Below are positions 1 to 7,730 of a DNA stretch of 64,000 nt, in pieces. The position numbers and the translations under genes are program-made. Location: positions 258,796-322,795 of the forward strand of contig CAYQJS010000001.1 in NCBI GenBank assembly GCA_964417895.1. Reading direction: 5' to 3'. The stretch comes from CAYQJS01 sp964417895 (GTDB lineage: Bacteria; Chloroflexota; UBA6077; SHYK01). Each line of letters opens with the position of its first letter. Position 1 is the stretch's first letter. Under the pieces are notes generated by a model. That model ran no database searches. It saw nothing but the letters and a program-made list of their open reading frames with translations, and was not told the DNA's origin.

Positions 1-1
1 C

Positions 2-496
2 CGGCTGGACTTGCCCATCACCGTGCACATCGGAAATTCCAACCGCACGTACGATGCAGTCTGGTCCAAAGACGCCGCGGGCGGGACGTTTGGTAGGTTA
101 CGAACCGTGTCCGTGGCGGCCTGCCACGCGCTCATCACCAACTCCATCCCAGAGATGTTCCCGAAGCTGCGGTTCGGGTTCATCGAGGCAAGCGCCCAGT
201 GGGTGCCGTATATGATCCACGATCTCCGTCGTCGGTTTGAGACGCGAGGGCGTGAGTTAGCCGCTGAGCCCCTCAAGGCCAACCGCATCTGGGTAACCTG
301 CCAGACCGATGACGACCTCCCATACGTGCTGAAGTACGCCGGAGAGGACAACATCGTGGTCGGCACCGACTATGGCCACCAGGACCAGTCCAGCGAGATC
401 GAAGCGATGCGCGTGATGCGGGAGAAGGGCGACGTCGAGCCGCGGATCATCGACAAGATCCTGGGTGACAACGCCGTGGCCCTCTACGGTCTCTAG
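2..496 (+). CDS. Amidohydrolase-2 family metal-dependent hydrolase, C-terminal part (5' end outside window)
   Basis: The reading frame is open from the first bases of the window, so the N-terminal half lies upstream. What remains is the C-terminal half of a TIM-barrel amidohydrolase of the Amidohydro_2 (ACMSD-like) group. It shows a strand ending in a His metal ligand (ITVHIGNS), the FPKLRFGFIEA segment typical of the family, and the late Asp ligand in VVGTDYGHQD. The family performs metal-dependent hydrolysis or decarboxylation of cyclic or aromatic carboxylates; the substrate here is unknown. A second, complete family member lies at 7824-8978, and both sit in the same catabolic neighbourhood. 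Its stop overlaps the stop of the convergent toxin gene in a CTAG tetranucleotide (493-496). Confidence 0.85.
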   Translation, partial: RLDLPITVHIGNSNRTYDAVWSKDAAGGTFGRLRTVSVAACHALITNSIPEMFPKLRFGFIEASAQWVPYMIHDLRRRFETRGRELAAEPLKANRIWVTCQTDDDLPYVLKYAGEDNIVVGTDYGHQDQSSEIEAMRVMREKGDVEPRIIDKILGDNAVALYGL

Positions 497-912
497 CGCG
501 CCGGTCGGTCTGCTGCGCCCAGAGGCTGCGCCAGAGCGCCACCCACGTCGAGGATCCGCTGGTCCGCTGTCACGACCACGGCCGATCGTTCCTCGGCCAG
601 CGCGACGTAACACGCGTCGTAGGCGGTCAGGCCGCGGCCCGTCCAGCGGGCGACTCGCTCCAGGCTGGGTTCCCGGACTACGAACCCCAGGCGCAAGAGG
701 TCGCTGGCGAACGCTACGAGCGCCTCGGACTCGACCCTCCAGCGCCTGGCCGCAAGGTTCATTAGTTCGAGGAAAAGGAGCGGCGGGACGATGACCACCA
801 ACTGGCCGGCCGTGTACTCGTCTTGTAATACGCGGGCCGCGGCCACGTCGGGCTCGCCCTCGGCACGGAACCATTTGGCCAGCACGGAGGCATCCAGGAC
901 CAGCTCCCTCAT
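493..912 (-). CDS. PIN-domain toxin (VapC family ribonuclease)
   Basis: A 139-residue PIN domain protein. The N-terminal strand LVLDASVLAKWF carries the first acidic residue, a central ELMNLA carries the conserved Glu, and LTAYDACYVALA plus VVTADQRIL carry the remaining Asp residues of the Mg-dependent nuclease site. The ATG at 912 is preferred because it overlaps the antitoxin stop as TGATG, the usual coupling in vapBC modules; a longer frame starting at 942 would run back into the antitoxin gene. The expected role is as an endoribonuclease toxin neutralised by the upstream ribbon-helix-helix protein. All active-site acids appear present, so the module looks intact. The RNA target cannot be told from sequence. 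Confidence 0.88.
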   Translation of the reverse strand: MRELVLDASVLAKWFRAEGEPDVAAARVLQDEYTAGQLVVIVPPLLFLELMNLAARRWRVESEALVAFASDLLRLGFVVREPSLERVARWTGRGLTAYDACYVALAEERSAVVVTADQRILDVGGALAQPLGAADRPAR

Positions 913-1157
913 CACCGGGAGTCCCTCTCCTGGCGAATCCACGCCGTGGAGTCCCCGGAGGCGGACTGCTGCAAGAGCGCCTCGAGGCGGCGTATCGCTT
1001 CACGTGCGTCGGCTGACGCGCCTGGGCCGACGGGCTCCCCGAGGCCCTTGGTCGCTAGCTCGGCGATCAAGGCGCTCCGCGACATGCGGCGCTCGGCGGC
1101 CTCCAAATCCAGCCGTTCCAGCAGCCGCTCATTGAGTGAGATCAGCACCTTCGCCAT
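912..1157 (-). CDS. Ribbon-helix-helix antitoxin (VapB-like)
   Basis: An 81-residue protein whose first 45 residues form a ribbon-helix-helix DNA-binding unit: the strand AKVLISLNERLLERLD is followed by two helices containing RRMSRSALIAELA. The remaining tail is charged and is probably the toxin-binding region. It precedes the PIN toxin with a one-base TGATG overlap. Known family behaviour is to wrap the toxin and repress the shared promoter. A perfect 12-bp palindrome and a TATAAT box lie just upstream (1188-1205), which fits autoregulation. Confidence 0.85.
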   Translation of the reverse strand: MAKVLISLNERLLERLDLEAAERRMSRSALIAELATKGLGEPVGPGASADAREAIRRLEALLQQSASGDSTAWIRQERDSR

Positions 1158-1187
1158 TCGTTGCCCCCGAACCCCGAGATATCGGAC

Positions 1188-1205
1188 CGGCGTACGCCGA
1201 TTATA
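1188..1205 (-). promoter_or_regulatory. Candidate promoter/operator of the PIN/RHH module
   Basis: On the minus strand a perfect TATAAT (1205 down to 1200) stands 43 bases before the antitoxin ATG. It is immediately followed by the 12-bp perfect palindrome CGGCGTACGCCG (1188-1199), where the transcript would start. Ribbon-helix-helix antitoxins bind such short palindromes, so this is the likely autoregulatory operator. No convincing -35 box is visible. Confidence 0.5.
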
Positions 1206-1238
1206 TCCGTATATCCCGTTGGATGGGAGGGGGCCGCG

Positions 1239-1679
1239 CTACATCGGAGTCGGCCCGGGTAGAGCGCCGCGGGGAGCCTCCGCGACGCGGAACGGCGCTC
1301 GTGCCCGGTCGTCGCCGTCGATGCGGACGACCGCGGCATAGTGACCGGGCCGCTCGAAGCGCACCCCGACGAAGTTGAACGCGAGGGGGACGACCTGGTC
1401 CTCGCCAGCCGGGATGGTCGGCGGGCGTCCGACGTTCATCTCGACGGTGTGCGGCGCGGGCAGGATCGAGTTGCCGTCGTCGTCCAGCACGTCGACCGTG
1501 ATTGCGCGCGGCTGGTTGGTGTCCGCCCACGGGATGCGAAACCGCACGGCGATCGCTAACACCGGGTGTTGAGCCGGGAACGAAGCTGCCTGGATTGTGT
1601 CCCACCCGCCGCCGTGGATGTAGTGCTTGCCGTTCTCGGCAGCCGCGGCGTCCGCGAGGACCAGGTAATCAACGTCCAT
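1239..1679 (-). CDS. DUF6941 family protein
   Basis: A 146-residue protein starting MDVDYLVLADAA and continuing with the IHGGGWDTIQA segment, then predicted beta strands through VVPLAFNFVGVRFERPGHY. This matches the general pattern of the uncharacterised DUF6941 family, small all-beta proteins common in Chloroflexota and Actinobacteria. No catalytic motif is visible. The ATG at 1679 lies four bases after the stop of the upstream acetyltransferase gene, so the two are probably co-transcribed. A much longer frame through this region is a shadow of the acetyltransferase and does not extend this protein. The function is unknown. Confidence 0.72.
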   Translation of the reverse strand: MDVDYLVLADAAAAENGKHYIHGGGWDTIQAASFPAQHPVLAIAVRFRIPWADTNQPRAITVDVLDDDGNSILPAPHTVEMNVGRPPTIPAGEDQVVPLAFNFVGVRFERPGHYAAVVRIDGDDRARAPFRVAEAPRGALPGPTPM

Positions 1680-1683
1680 ACTG

Positions 1684-2274
1684 CTATGCCGTCTGTGGCT
1701 TGCGCACCATCGGACAGATCGGCGGCGATGCGCCAGCCTGGATTGTGCCGAGCGCCTCGAACCCATGCCGCTCATAGAGCGGCTGATTAAGCGGATTCGA
1801 GGATTCGAGATACGCAAGTTGATTGTCGCGATCGCACTGCGCAAGCGAGTGCTGCAGCAGCGCCGAGCCATAGCCCAGGCGCTGCCGAGTCGGCTCCACG
1901 CCGATGACCGGCAGATACCAGTGCGGCTCGCTCGGATGGTACTCGCCCATCTGCTCGAGGACCGCGAATACCTCCTCTTGATGGCGCTCGGCGACGGTCC
2001 GCTGAAGCACGGCCGAGAGGGCGTCTTCGTCAGGGTGGACGCCCGGCGGGAGCCACAGCGCCGCACCGGCATACCCTTCAACGTAGTAGGCGGTACTATG
2101 CTCAAAGGCTCGACCGGCGAATGCTTTGATGAGCTCCGGGAAAGCGGTCAGGTACTCGTGCGGATCAGAGTACACCCAGCGGAGGGTGGGGTCCGCGCTG
2201 AATGCCAGTACTAGCGCCGCGACGACGCGATCTTCATCCGACGCGGTTGCGGTTCTGATGGATGGTATTGTCAT
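1684..2274 (-). CDS. GNAT family N-acetyltransferase
   Basis: A 196-residue acetyltransferase of the GNAT fold. It begins with the beta-1/alpha-1 unit IRTATASDEDRVVAALVLAF. The acetyl-CoA pyrophosphate-binding loop is seen in VIGVEPTRQRLGYGSALL (the R-x-x-G-x-G/A signature). The C-terminal ESSNPLNQPLYERHGFEALG segment is typical of the family. The ATG at 2274 has a GGAGG ribosome-binding site eight bases upstream. A longer frame to 2370 would add residues encoded by the opposite-strand toxin-antitoxin relic. The acceptor substrate is not predictable. It is followed closely by the DUF6941 gene. Confidence 0.88.
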   Translation of the reverse strand: MTIPSIRTATASDEDRVVAALVLAFSADPTLRWVYSDPHEYLTAFPELIKAFAGRAFEHSTAYYVEGYAGAALWLPPGVHPDEDALSAVLQRTVAERHQEEVFAVLEQMGEYHPSEPHWYLPVIGVEPTRQRLGYGSALLQHSLAQCDRDNQLAYLESSNPLNQPLYERHGFEALGTIQAGASPPICPMVRKPQTA

Positions 2275-2298
2275 GGTCTCTTCCTCCATACTCGGCCT

Positions 2299-2510
2299 AT
2301 GAAGCGGTTGCAAATCATGATCGAAAAAGACCTGGACGCTGTTCTCGAACGGCTTGCCGGTGAGCAGCATACCTCGAAAGCGGCGCTCATCAGCAGTTTG
2401 TCCGTCGGGCGGTTACCCCACCGTCTCCGCTCGGCGAGGATCCCATCTTTCTGATGGCAGGGGTTGACGACGCCGATCCGGCGGCCGTAGACGATGTCGT
2501 GTACCGTTGA
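2299..2510 (+). pseudogene. Frameshifted VapB-like antitoxin relic
   Basis: From the ATG at 2299 the frame reads MKRLQIMIEKDLDAVLERLA and on through SKAALI, a recognisable antitoxin start. The homologous continuation, FVRRAVTPPSPLGEDP and then LMAGVDDADPAAVDDVVYR to a TGA at 2508-2510, is in another frame beginning about 2393. A single-base indel near 2390 separates the two halves. The second frame ends in TGATG with the deleted toxin relic, as in an intact vapBC operon. The gene is therefore inactivated as it stands, unless the assembly has an error here. Confidence 0.72.
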
Positions 2511-2620
2511 TGTTCATCGACGCCACCACCTTCGCTTGCATGCGCTCGCTGCGAGCACGCGACGCGCTGGCCTTCGACGGCGACTTCAGCTCCGCCGGTT
2601 TCCACGAGCTGCGTCCGTAG
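2510..2620 (+). pseudogene. Internally deleted VapC (PIN toxin) relic
   Basis: A 36-codon remnant beginning at the ATG that overlaps the antitoxin relic's stop. It starts MFIDA, the first strand of a PIN domain, and jumps directly to TTFACMRSLRARDALAFDGD and FSSAGFHELRP. That second part is the C-terminal signature of PIN toxins (S-F-A-x-M-R ... A-F-D-x-D-F ... G-F). Roughly 90 residues between the two ends are missing, including the central acidic residues, so it cannot be a working nuclease. Together with the frameshifted antitoxin it is a decayed toxin-antitoxin module. Confidence 0.72.
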
Positions 2621-2694
2621 ATGGCGGGCTTGCGCGCGCTATCATAGGTTGACCTCCTCGCGATCCCCGCAAGTTCCTAACCACAGGGCTGACG

Positions 2695-3834
2695 ATGCTA
2701 ACGAAGGAAGAAAACGAGCTCCTGACCCAGACGGGCCCCGGCACGCCGTGCGGCGACTTCATGCGGCGCTACTGGCAGCCGGTTGCCCTGGCCGAGGAAC
2801 TGCCTGAGAGTGGGCCGCCCGTGGCCGTGCGGCTCCTCGGCGAGGAGCTCGTGCTCTTCCGAGACGGCCGGGGCCAGATCGGCCTCCTCAGCCGCTGGTG
2901 CTCGCACCGCGGGACCGACCTGTCCTTTGGCGCGGCCGAGGAGCGAGGCCTGCGGTGCAGCTACCACGGGTGGCTGTACGACGTCGCGGGCCACTGCCTC
3001 GAGCAGCCCCTGGAGCCGCCAGAGAGCACCTTCTGCGAGGAGATCCACCACCGGGCCTACGTCTGCCAGGAGGTCGCGGGGCTGGTCTTCGCTTATCTGG
3101 GGCCAGGGGAAGCTCCACTGATCCCTGCCTACGAGTTTCTCCGAGCGCCGGCCGAGCGGCGGCGGAGCACCAAGTATTTCCTGGAGTGCAACTACCTCCA
3201 GGGGAGCGAGGGCAGCCTCGACCCGATGCAACGGTGGTTCTTCGAGAACGTCTTCGGCCGCGAGGGGGAACCGTCGTATGCGCCGGACGGCTCAGAGCTC
3301 GACGTGAAGCCGGAGGTCACGGACTTCGGCGTCCGCCTCGCCACTGTCCGTGCGGACGCCCCGGGCGGCCCAACCGCGGAAATGCGGAGCTTCATGCTCC
3401 CCAGCCTGTGCGCCATTCCCGCCATCGGCATGGCGGGGTACACCGTGCACTGGCACGTCCCCATCGATGACACGCATCACTGGCGCTACGTCACTACATT
3501 CCGACGCGACGATCCACTCAGCGATGAGGATGCGACACGCAACGGGATCGAGCCTGTAGAGGAGTATCGCCTTACGAACCTCTGGGACCGGGAGGCGATG
3601 CAGCGCAGCTTCGTCGTCTTCTCCACCGCGATGGCGGTGAGCCAGGGAAGCATCTTCGACCGCACGCAGGAAAACCTGCAGGACAGTGACGTGGGGATCG
3701 TCGCTATGCGCGACATCGTGCACCGCGGGATCCAGGACGTGCAGGAGGGAGCGGACCCGCCCCACGTCATCCGAGACCCGGAGGCCAACGACTTCCAGCA
3801 CATCGTAGTCGGCAAGGTCTCGCCCGATGGCTGA
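2695..3834 (+). CDS. Rieske [2Fe-2S] oxygenase alpha-subunit homologue with altered iron site
   Basis: A 379-residue protein of the phthalate 4,5-dioxygenase-like group. The N-terminal Rieske domain is intact: Cys69-x-His71 and Cys88-x2-His91 bind the [2Fe-2S] cluster. The catalytic domain begins near residue 160. The family's usual N-x-L-Q ... E-G-x-x-D-x-x-H-x4-H segment reads CNYLQGSEGSLDPMQRWFFE, so the two His ligands of the mononuclear iron appear replaced by Gln179 and Glu184. The C-terminal DRTQENLQDSDVGIVAMRD motif with the acidic ligand is kept. The 3' end overlaps the CoA-transferase by eight bases, so they form an operon. It may be a non-oxygenating homologue or use an unusual metal centre. 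Confidence 0.85.
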   Translation: MLTKEENELLTQTGPGTPCGDFMRRYWQPVALAEELPESGPPVAVRLLGEELVLFRDGRGQIGLLSRWCSHRGTDLSFGAAEERGLRCSYHGWLYDVAGHCLEQPLEPPESTFCEEIHHRAYVCQEVAGLVFAYLGPGEAPLIPAYEFLRAPAERRRSTKYFLECNYLQGSEGSLDPMQRWFFENVFGREGEPSYAPDGSELDVKPEVTDFGVRLATVRADAPGGPTAEMRSFMLPSLCAIPAIGMAGYTVHWHVPIDDTHHWRYVTTFRRDDPLSDEDATRNGIEPVEEYRLTNLWDREAMQRSFVVFSTAMAVSQGSIFDRTQENLQDSDVGIVAMRDIVHRGIQDVQEGADPPHVIRDPEANDFQHIVVGKVSPDG

Positions 3835-5011
3835 GCCCGCCCTGAGCGGGGTGCGCGTCCTGGCGTTCGAGCATGCAGCCGCGGGGCCGTTCGGCACCCA
3901 CATTCTCGCCGACATGGGCGCCGAGGTCGTCAAGATCGAAAGGCCTGGCACGGGCGATCTCGTCCGGGGGTGGGACGAAGCGGTGCGCGGCCAGTCATCC
4001 AGCTACGTCTGGGTGAATCGCGCCAAGCGAAGCATCACCCTCAACGTGAAGAGCGCGTCCGGACGCGCGATCGCGCAGCGGCTGGCCGACCGCTCGGACG
4101 TGTTCCTCACCAACTTTGCGCCAGGCGTCGCGGACGGGGTCGGCCTCGGGTACGAGGAGGTGCACGCCCGCAACCCGCGGCTGATCTATTGCTCCGTAAC
4201 CGGCTACGGCCTGGACGGCCCGTATCGGGACGTCAAGGCGTACGACCTCCTGATCCAGGGCGAATCCGGTGTCCTGGCATCCACGGGCTATCCTGACGCC
4301 CCCGCCAAGGTGAGCCTACCTCTGTGCGACGTGGCGGGCGGGACGTTCGCGGCGCTCGGAATTGCGCTCGCCCTCTACCAGCGGGAGCGCACCGGCGAGG
4401 GCCAGCTCATTGACATCTCGATGTTCGAGGCCACGCTGGCGGGTATGGGCCCCTACTTGCTGCGCTACTGGGGACTGGGCGAGGAGCCGGGCCGGGTCGG
4501 CATGCACCATCACTACATCGTGCCGTACGGGCCTTTTATGGCGCGTGACGGCCACTACGTGAGCCTGGCCGTGGCCAGCGCCCACGATTGGGAGGCGTTT
4601 TGCCGCATCGTACTGGAGCAACCGGACCTGCTCGAGGACGAGCGTTTCGCGACGGGTCCGGGCCGGCTCCAGCACCGTGGCGAGGTAGAGCACACCGTGG
4701 AGCAGGCGTTTATGGAGCGCGACTCCGAGGCGTGGTTCCGGCGCCTGGAGGCTGCCGGGCTGCCTTACGGGCGGGTGCGGGGCATGGCCGAGGTGCTGGC
4801 GCACCCGCAGGTGGTCGCACGCCGTCTCATCCGCGAGATCGAGTCGCCCGCGGGGCCCATTCCCACGATGGAGTCGCCGTTGCACATGTCCGGGAGCCCG
4901 GTGGCCGAGGGGCCGCTCCCCGCGCTTGGCGCCGATACGGAGGCCGTGCTCGGGGAAGTCGGCTACTCGGACGACGAGATTGCGGCGTTTCGGCGCGAGG
5001 GAGCCATCTGA
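3827..5011 (+). CDS. CaiB/BaiF family (class III) CoA-transferase
   Basis: A 394-residue family III CoA-transferase. The N-terminal LSGVRVLAFEHAAAGPFGTH and DMGAEVVKIERPGTGD segments form the CoA-binding Rossmann part. The catalytic Asp expected near residue 169 is Asp168 in SLPLCDVAGG. ERTGEGQLIDISMFEATLA is the family signature. Such enzymes move CoA between organic acids through an aspartyl-CoA thioester and often open degradation of a carboxylate. The overlap with the Rieske homologue suggests the two act on the same substrate route. The TGA stop at 5009-5011 is itself formed by the first bases of a GATTGCG heptamer repeat, so the native C-terminus may have been slightly changed by the repeat. 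Confidence 0.92.
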   Translation: MAEPALSGVRVLAFEHAAAGPFGTHILADMGAEVVKIERPGTGDLVRGWDEAVRGQSSSYVWVNRAKRSITLNVKSASGRAIAQRLADRSDVFLTNFAPGVADGVGLGYEEVHARNPRLIYCSVTGYGLDGPYRDVKAYDLLIQGESGVLASTGYPDAPAKVSLPLCDVAGGTFAALGIALALYQRERTGEGQLIDISMFEATLAGMGPYLLRYWGLGEEPGRVGMHHHYIVPYGPFMARDGHYVSLAVASAHDWEAFCRIVLEQPDLLEDERFATGPGRLQHRGEVEHTVEQAFMERDSEAWFRRLEAAGLPYGRVRGMAEVLAHPQVVARRLIREIESPAGPIPTMESPLHMSGSPVAEGPLPALGADTEAVLGEVGYSDDEIAAFRREGAI

Positions 5012-5041
5012 TTGTGGATTGCTGATTGCGGATTGCGGAAT
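5010..5041 (+). repeat. GATTGCG heptanucleotide array
   Basis: Four tandem seven-base units, GATTGTG, GATTGCT, GATTGCG, GATTGCG, run directly from the stop codon of the CoA-transferase and end in GAATGGGA. Related arrays occur at 11385-11404 (opposite orientation) and 26974-27000. Confidence 0.85.
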
Positions 5042-5074
5042 GGGAGGCGGCGCGTGCTCTCGCCAACCACCCGA

Positions 5075-5175
5075 TGTCATGCTGAGCGGAGCGAAGCATC
5101 TGAAGGCGGGTACTGGTGGGTAGGCACAGGGCGATACCCGGCTTCAGATTCTTCGCCTGACAGCTCAGAATGACA
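5075..5175. repeat. Palindromic TGTCAT...ATGACA element
   Basis: A 101-base imperfect inverted repeat. The left arm TGTCATGCTGAGC mirrors the right arm GCTCAGAATGACA, and inner GAAGCATCTGAAG mirrors CTTCAGATTCTTC. It belongs to the dispersed TGTCATTCTGAGCGAAGCGAAG family, which produces spurious CHPERSE peptides when translated. Two relatives occur at 7731-7794 and 27555-27624. It fills the gap between the CoA-transferase and the M24 protein. Confidence 0.8.
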
Positions 5176-5192
5176 CGACAAGGAGGAACGCC

Positions 5193-6416
5193 ATGCCCGA
5201 CGTCTGGACACCCGAGTGGAGCAACGCCGTTTTCTCGCTTCAGGAGCGCGACCGCCGATGGCAGCGCGTTAGGGAGCTGATGGCGCGCGATGGGATCGAC
5301 GTGGTGGCCTGCCTCCCGTGCACCAACAGCCACGACCGCGGCGCGGCGGATGCGCGCTACCTCACCCAACTGGGGGAGAACTCGGACGAGACGACTGTGG
5401 TTTTCCCGCTGCCGGGCGACATCACCGCCTGGCACACACGCGGAGGGGTGTGGCCATCGTCCAACTGGCTCACCGAAGTGCGCGCCGCGCCGCGCGGCAC
5501 CGGCGGACGCACAGTTGCGGACCGTCTTAAGGAGATGGGTTTCGGGAAGAGTACGGGCGGACGAGGCACTATCGGCATCGCAGGCCTCACCTCGTCGCTC
5601 CTCGGCCACACCCGGGAGACCGAGGGCGAGGTCAACTGGCAGTCGGTGGAGATCATCAAGCGCGAGTTTCCGAACGCCACGGTTGTTTCGGCCACCGACA
5701 TCCTGGGCGAAGCGCGGTACGTGAAGAGCGCGGAGGAGATCGACTTCCTGCGCAAGGCCACGCAGGTCGCCGAGGCGACGCTGCAGGCGGTCGTCGACTC
5801 CGCGCGGGACGGCGTCCGGGAGCGGCACGTGTTCGCGAGGATGTGCTTCGCCAATGCCGACGCCGACGGGAGCTTCCAGCCCATGTTCGGCTGGATCAGT
5901 GGACCTCTGGGCAACACCTACCACCGCGTCGAGCAGCCATCGTTCCGAACGTTGAAAACGGGCGACATCTTGTCCATCGAGATCGAGGGGCGATGGGGCG
6001 GCTACATCGCGCAGATCGACCAGACATTCTCGATTGGCGCGGCGCACCAGGACCTCAAGGACGGCATGAAGCTTACCTGTGAGTCGTTCGACCGCGTATT
6101 CGAGGCGATGAGGCCCGGTGTGACGGTCGGCGAGTTGATCGAGGCCGGAAACGTCACGGGCATGAACGGCCGCGGCCAGGCATCGCTCACGATGCACGGG
6201 CGCGGCACCGGCGACGATGGCCCGCTGGTCACCGGCCGCATCACACCGGAGCTCCGAGCCGTGGAGATGAAAGAGGGCTGCTGCATGATCGTCAAGCCGA
6301 GCGCGAGGGTCGACGGCAAGCCCGACTACGGCCACTGGGGCGACGTCGTCGTCGTGCGCAGGAACGGCGCCGAGCGGCTCGGCACGAGACCCCAGCAGCT
6401 CTACGAGCTGATCTAG
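5193..6416 (+). CDS. M24 (creatinase/Xaa-Pro aminopeptidase-fold) protein with degenerate metal site
   Basis: A 407-residue pita-bread-fold protein with a creatinase-like N-terminal domain (residues 1-180) and an M24 C-terminal domain. The ATG at 5193 has an AGGAGGA box nine bases upstream. Of the five metal ligands (Asp, Asp, His, Glu, Glu) expected in M24 peptidases, the His survives in TMHGRGTGDD (His335). The first Asp is replaced by Glu in IEIEGRWGG, the first Glu by Lys in MIVKPSA, and the last Glu region reads YGHWGDVVVV. It may therefore be a metal-independent creatinase-like C-N hydrolase or a non-catalytic homologue. A paralogue with the same changes lies at 11416-12627. Confidence 0.8.
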   Translation: MPDVWTPEWSNAVFSLQERDRRWQRVRELMARDGIDVVACLPCTNSHDRGAADARYLTQLGENSDETTVVFPLPGDITAWHTRGGVWPSSNWLTEVRAAPRGTGGRTVADRLKEMGFGKSTGGRGTIGIAGLTSSLLGHTRETEGEVNWQSVEIIKREFPNATVVSATDILGEARYVKSAEEIDFLRKATQVAEATLQAVVDSARDGVRERHVFARMCFANADADGSFQPMFGWISGPLGNTYHRVEQPSFRTLKTGDILSIEIEGRWGGYIAQIDQTFSIGAAHQDLKDGMKLTCESFDRVFEAMRPGVTVGELIEAGNVTGMNGRGQASLTMHGRGTGDDGPLVTGRITPELRAVEMKEGCCMIVKPSARVDGKPDYGHWGDVVVVRRNGAERLGTRPQQLYELI

Positions 6417-6441
6417 AGGGGGCAGATGCCCCCATCCCCAA

Positions 6442-6514
6442 CCCCTCCCCCAATCCTGGGGGAGGGGCTCCCCACCGCTGAGCGTTCCCCCTCTCCTAGC
6501 ATTGGGAGAGGGGG
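6442..6514. repeat. Twin GC-rich hairpins (CCCCTCCCCCA / TGGGGGAGGGG type)
   Basis: Two strong stem-loops lie between the M24 and cupin genes. The first is an 11-bp perfect stem (6442-6452 with 6457-6467, loop ATCC). The second is a 10-bp stem, CCCCCTCTCC with GGAGAGGGGG (6487-6496 with 6505-6514). They belong to the dispersed CCCTCTCCC...GGGAGAGGG repeat family also seen at 33688-33726. No U-tract follows, so a terminator role is only possible. Confidence 0.75.
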
Positions 6515-6613
6515 CCAGGGGGTGAGGGCTTGAACGCATGCCTGCCGCCGGTTGACGCGCGCACGCGGCGCAGGGTAGCGTTCCGGTCCATACCCGCTTG
6601 AGGGGATCCGCAC

Positions 6614-7717
6614 GTGGAAGACGAGGACCAGCGCAACGGGCGCCGGGTAAGGCGCGAGACACCATATCGGCAGTGGCAGGCCGGCGAAGGCCTCCCGGTC
6701 AGCACCGGCTCGGCTGTGGCGGACCTACACACGCTGGCCGTGAGTCCCTGGTCGCGCATGGGCCAGAAGGGGGCGTTCGTCAGTCTCGGCGACCAAGAGC
6801 GAGGCGACGGATACGTTCTCGAGATCGCCCCCGGCGGGCAAACGGAGGTCCAACACCATTTGTTCGAGGTGTCGCTCTACGTGCTGGATGGTCGTGGAGC
6901 GACTGCAGTGTGGCAAGCGGAGGGCGGCCGCAAGCAGACGGTGGAGTGGCAGCGCGGCAGCGTCTACTCACCTCCGCTGAACTGCTTCTACCAGCACTTC
7001 AATCTAGACGGCCAGGCGCCTGCACGCTTATTTGCCCTCGACACTGCCCCCACGATGATGAACGTGTTCCGCAATCCCGACTTTATCTTCAACGATCCCT
7101 CCGTCTTCGCGGACCGCTACAACGCAGAGGACGACTACTTCACGGATCCTGGCCAGCACCTGGGCTGGCGCCGCTGGAAGACGAACTTCATCCCGGACAT
7201 CCGCGCCTTCAAGCTCGACGACTACAAACAGCGCGGGGCCGGCGGCACCAATATGCACTTCTCCCTCTCCAACAATGCGATGGGCGGCCACGTGAGCGAT
7301 TTCCCGCCGGGCACCTACAAGAAAGCCCACTGGCACGGCGTCGGACCCCATCTCATCATCCTGAACGGGCAGGGTTACTCGCTTTTCTGGTTCCGCGGAC
7401 AAGAGCGGCGCAAGGTGGACTGGAAGGACGGGACCATCGTCGTGCCTCGGGCCGGCGAGTACCACCAGCACTTCAACACCGGCGCCACCAACGCCCGCTA
7501 CCTCGTCTTTGGCTTTGGAGGAGGCGGAGGGCGCGTGCGCGACTCGGATGAGGACGCGCCGCCCCCGACGGCGGTCAGCGAACGCGAGGGCGGCCGCCAG
7601 ATCGAGTACGAGGACGAGGACCCGGCGATCTACGATCAGTTCGTGGAGGAGTGCCGCCGCCACAGCGCGCAGGTGAGGCTGCCGCGCCCCGCCTATCGGG
7701 ACGCCGCCGCCGTGTGA
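6614..7717 (+). CDS. Double-cupin protein
   Basis: A 367-residue protein with two cupin barrels. The first (about residues 60-150) has LEIAPGGQTEVQHHLFEVS and the companion strand NCFYQHFNLD. The second (about residues 215-305) has FPPGTYKKAHWHGVGPH and PRAGEYHQHFNTG. Both contain His-rich metal-binding strands, so a metal centre in each is plausible. Bicupins of this layout resemble gentisate or 1-hydroxy-2-naphthoate ring-cleavage dioxygenases in outline, but the substrate is not identifiable. The start is a GTG at 6614 with AGGGGAT upstream. It stands between an M24 protein and an amidohydrolase in a same-strand series, which fits a shared aromatic or heterocyclic degradation route (inference). 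Confidence 0.75.
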   Translation: MEDEDQRNGRRVRRETPYRQWQAGEGLPVSTGSAVADLHTLAVSPWSRMGQKGAFVSLGDQERGDGYVLEIAPGGQTEVQHHLFEVSLYVLDGRGATAVWQAEGGRKQTVEWQRGSVYSPPLNCFYQHFNLDGQAPARLFALDTAPTMMNVFRNPDFIFNDPSVFADRYNAEDDYFTDPGQHLGWRRWKTNFIPDIRAFKLDDYKQRGAGGTNMHFSLSNNAMGGHVSDFPPGTYKKAHWHGVGPHLIILNGQGYSLFWFRGQERRKVDWKDGTIVVPRAGEYHQHFNTGATNARYLVFGFGGGGGRVRDSDEDAPPPTAVSEREGGRQIEYEDEDPAIYDQFVEECRRHSAQVRLPRPAYRDAAAV

Positions 7718-7730
7718 TACGGCCTGCGCG

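Noticed and set aside
2390..2605. A 71-codon minus-strand frame
   Set aside because: It is antisense to the toxin-antitoxin relic and has no recognisable content.
6442..6514. Rho-independent terminator after the M24 gene
   Set aside because: The stems are strong but no T-run follows, and the same hairpins recur as dispersed repeats, so they are listed as repeats.
4827..6665. A 612-codon minus-strand open frame
   Set aside because: It is the shadow of the CoA-transferase and M24 genes. High GC opens long antisense frames, and its product has no domain character.
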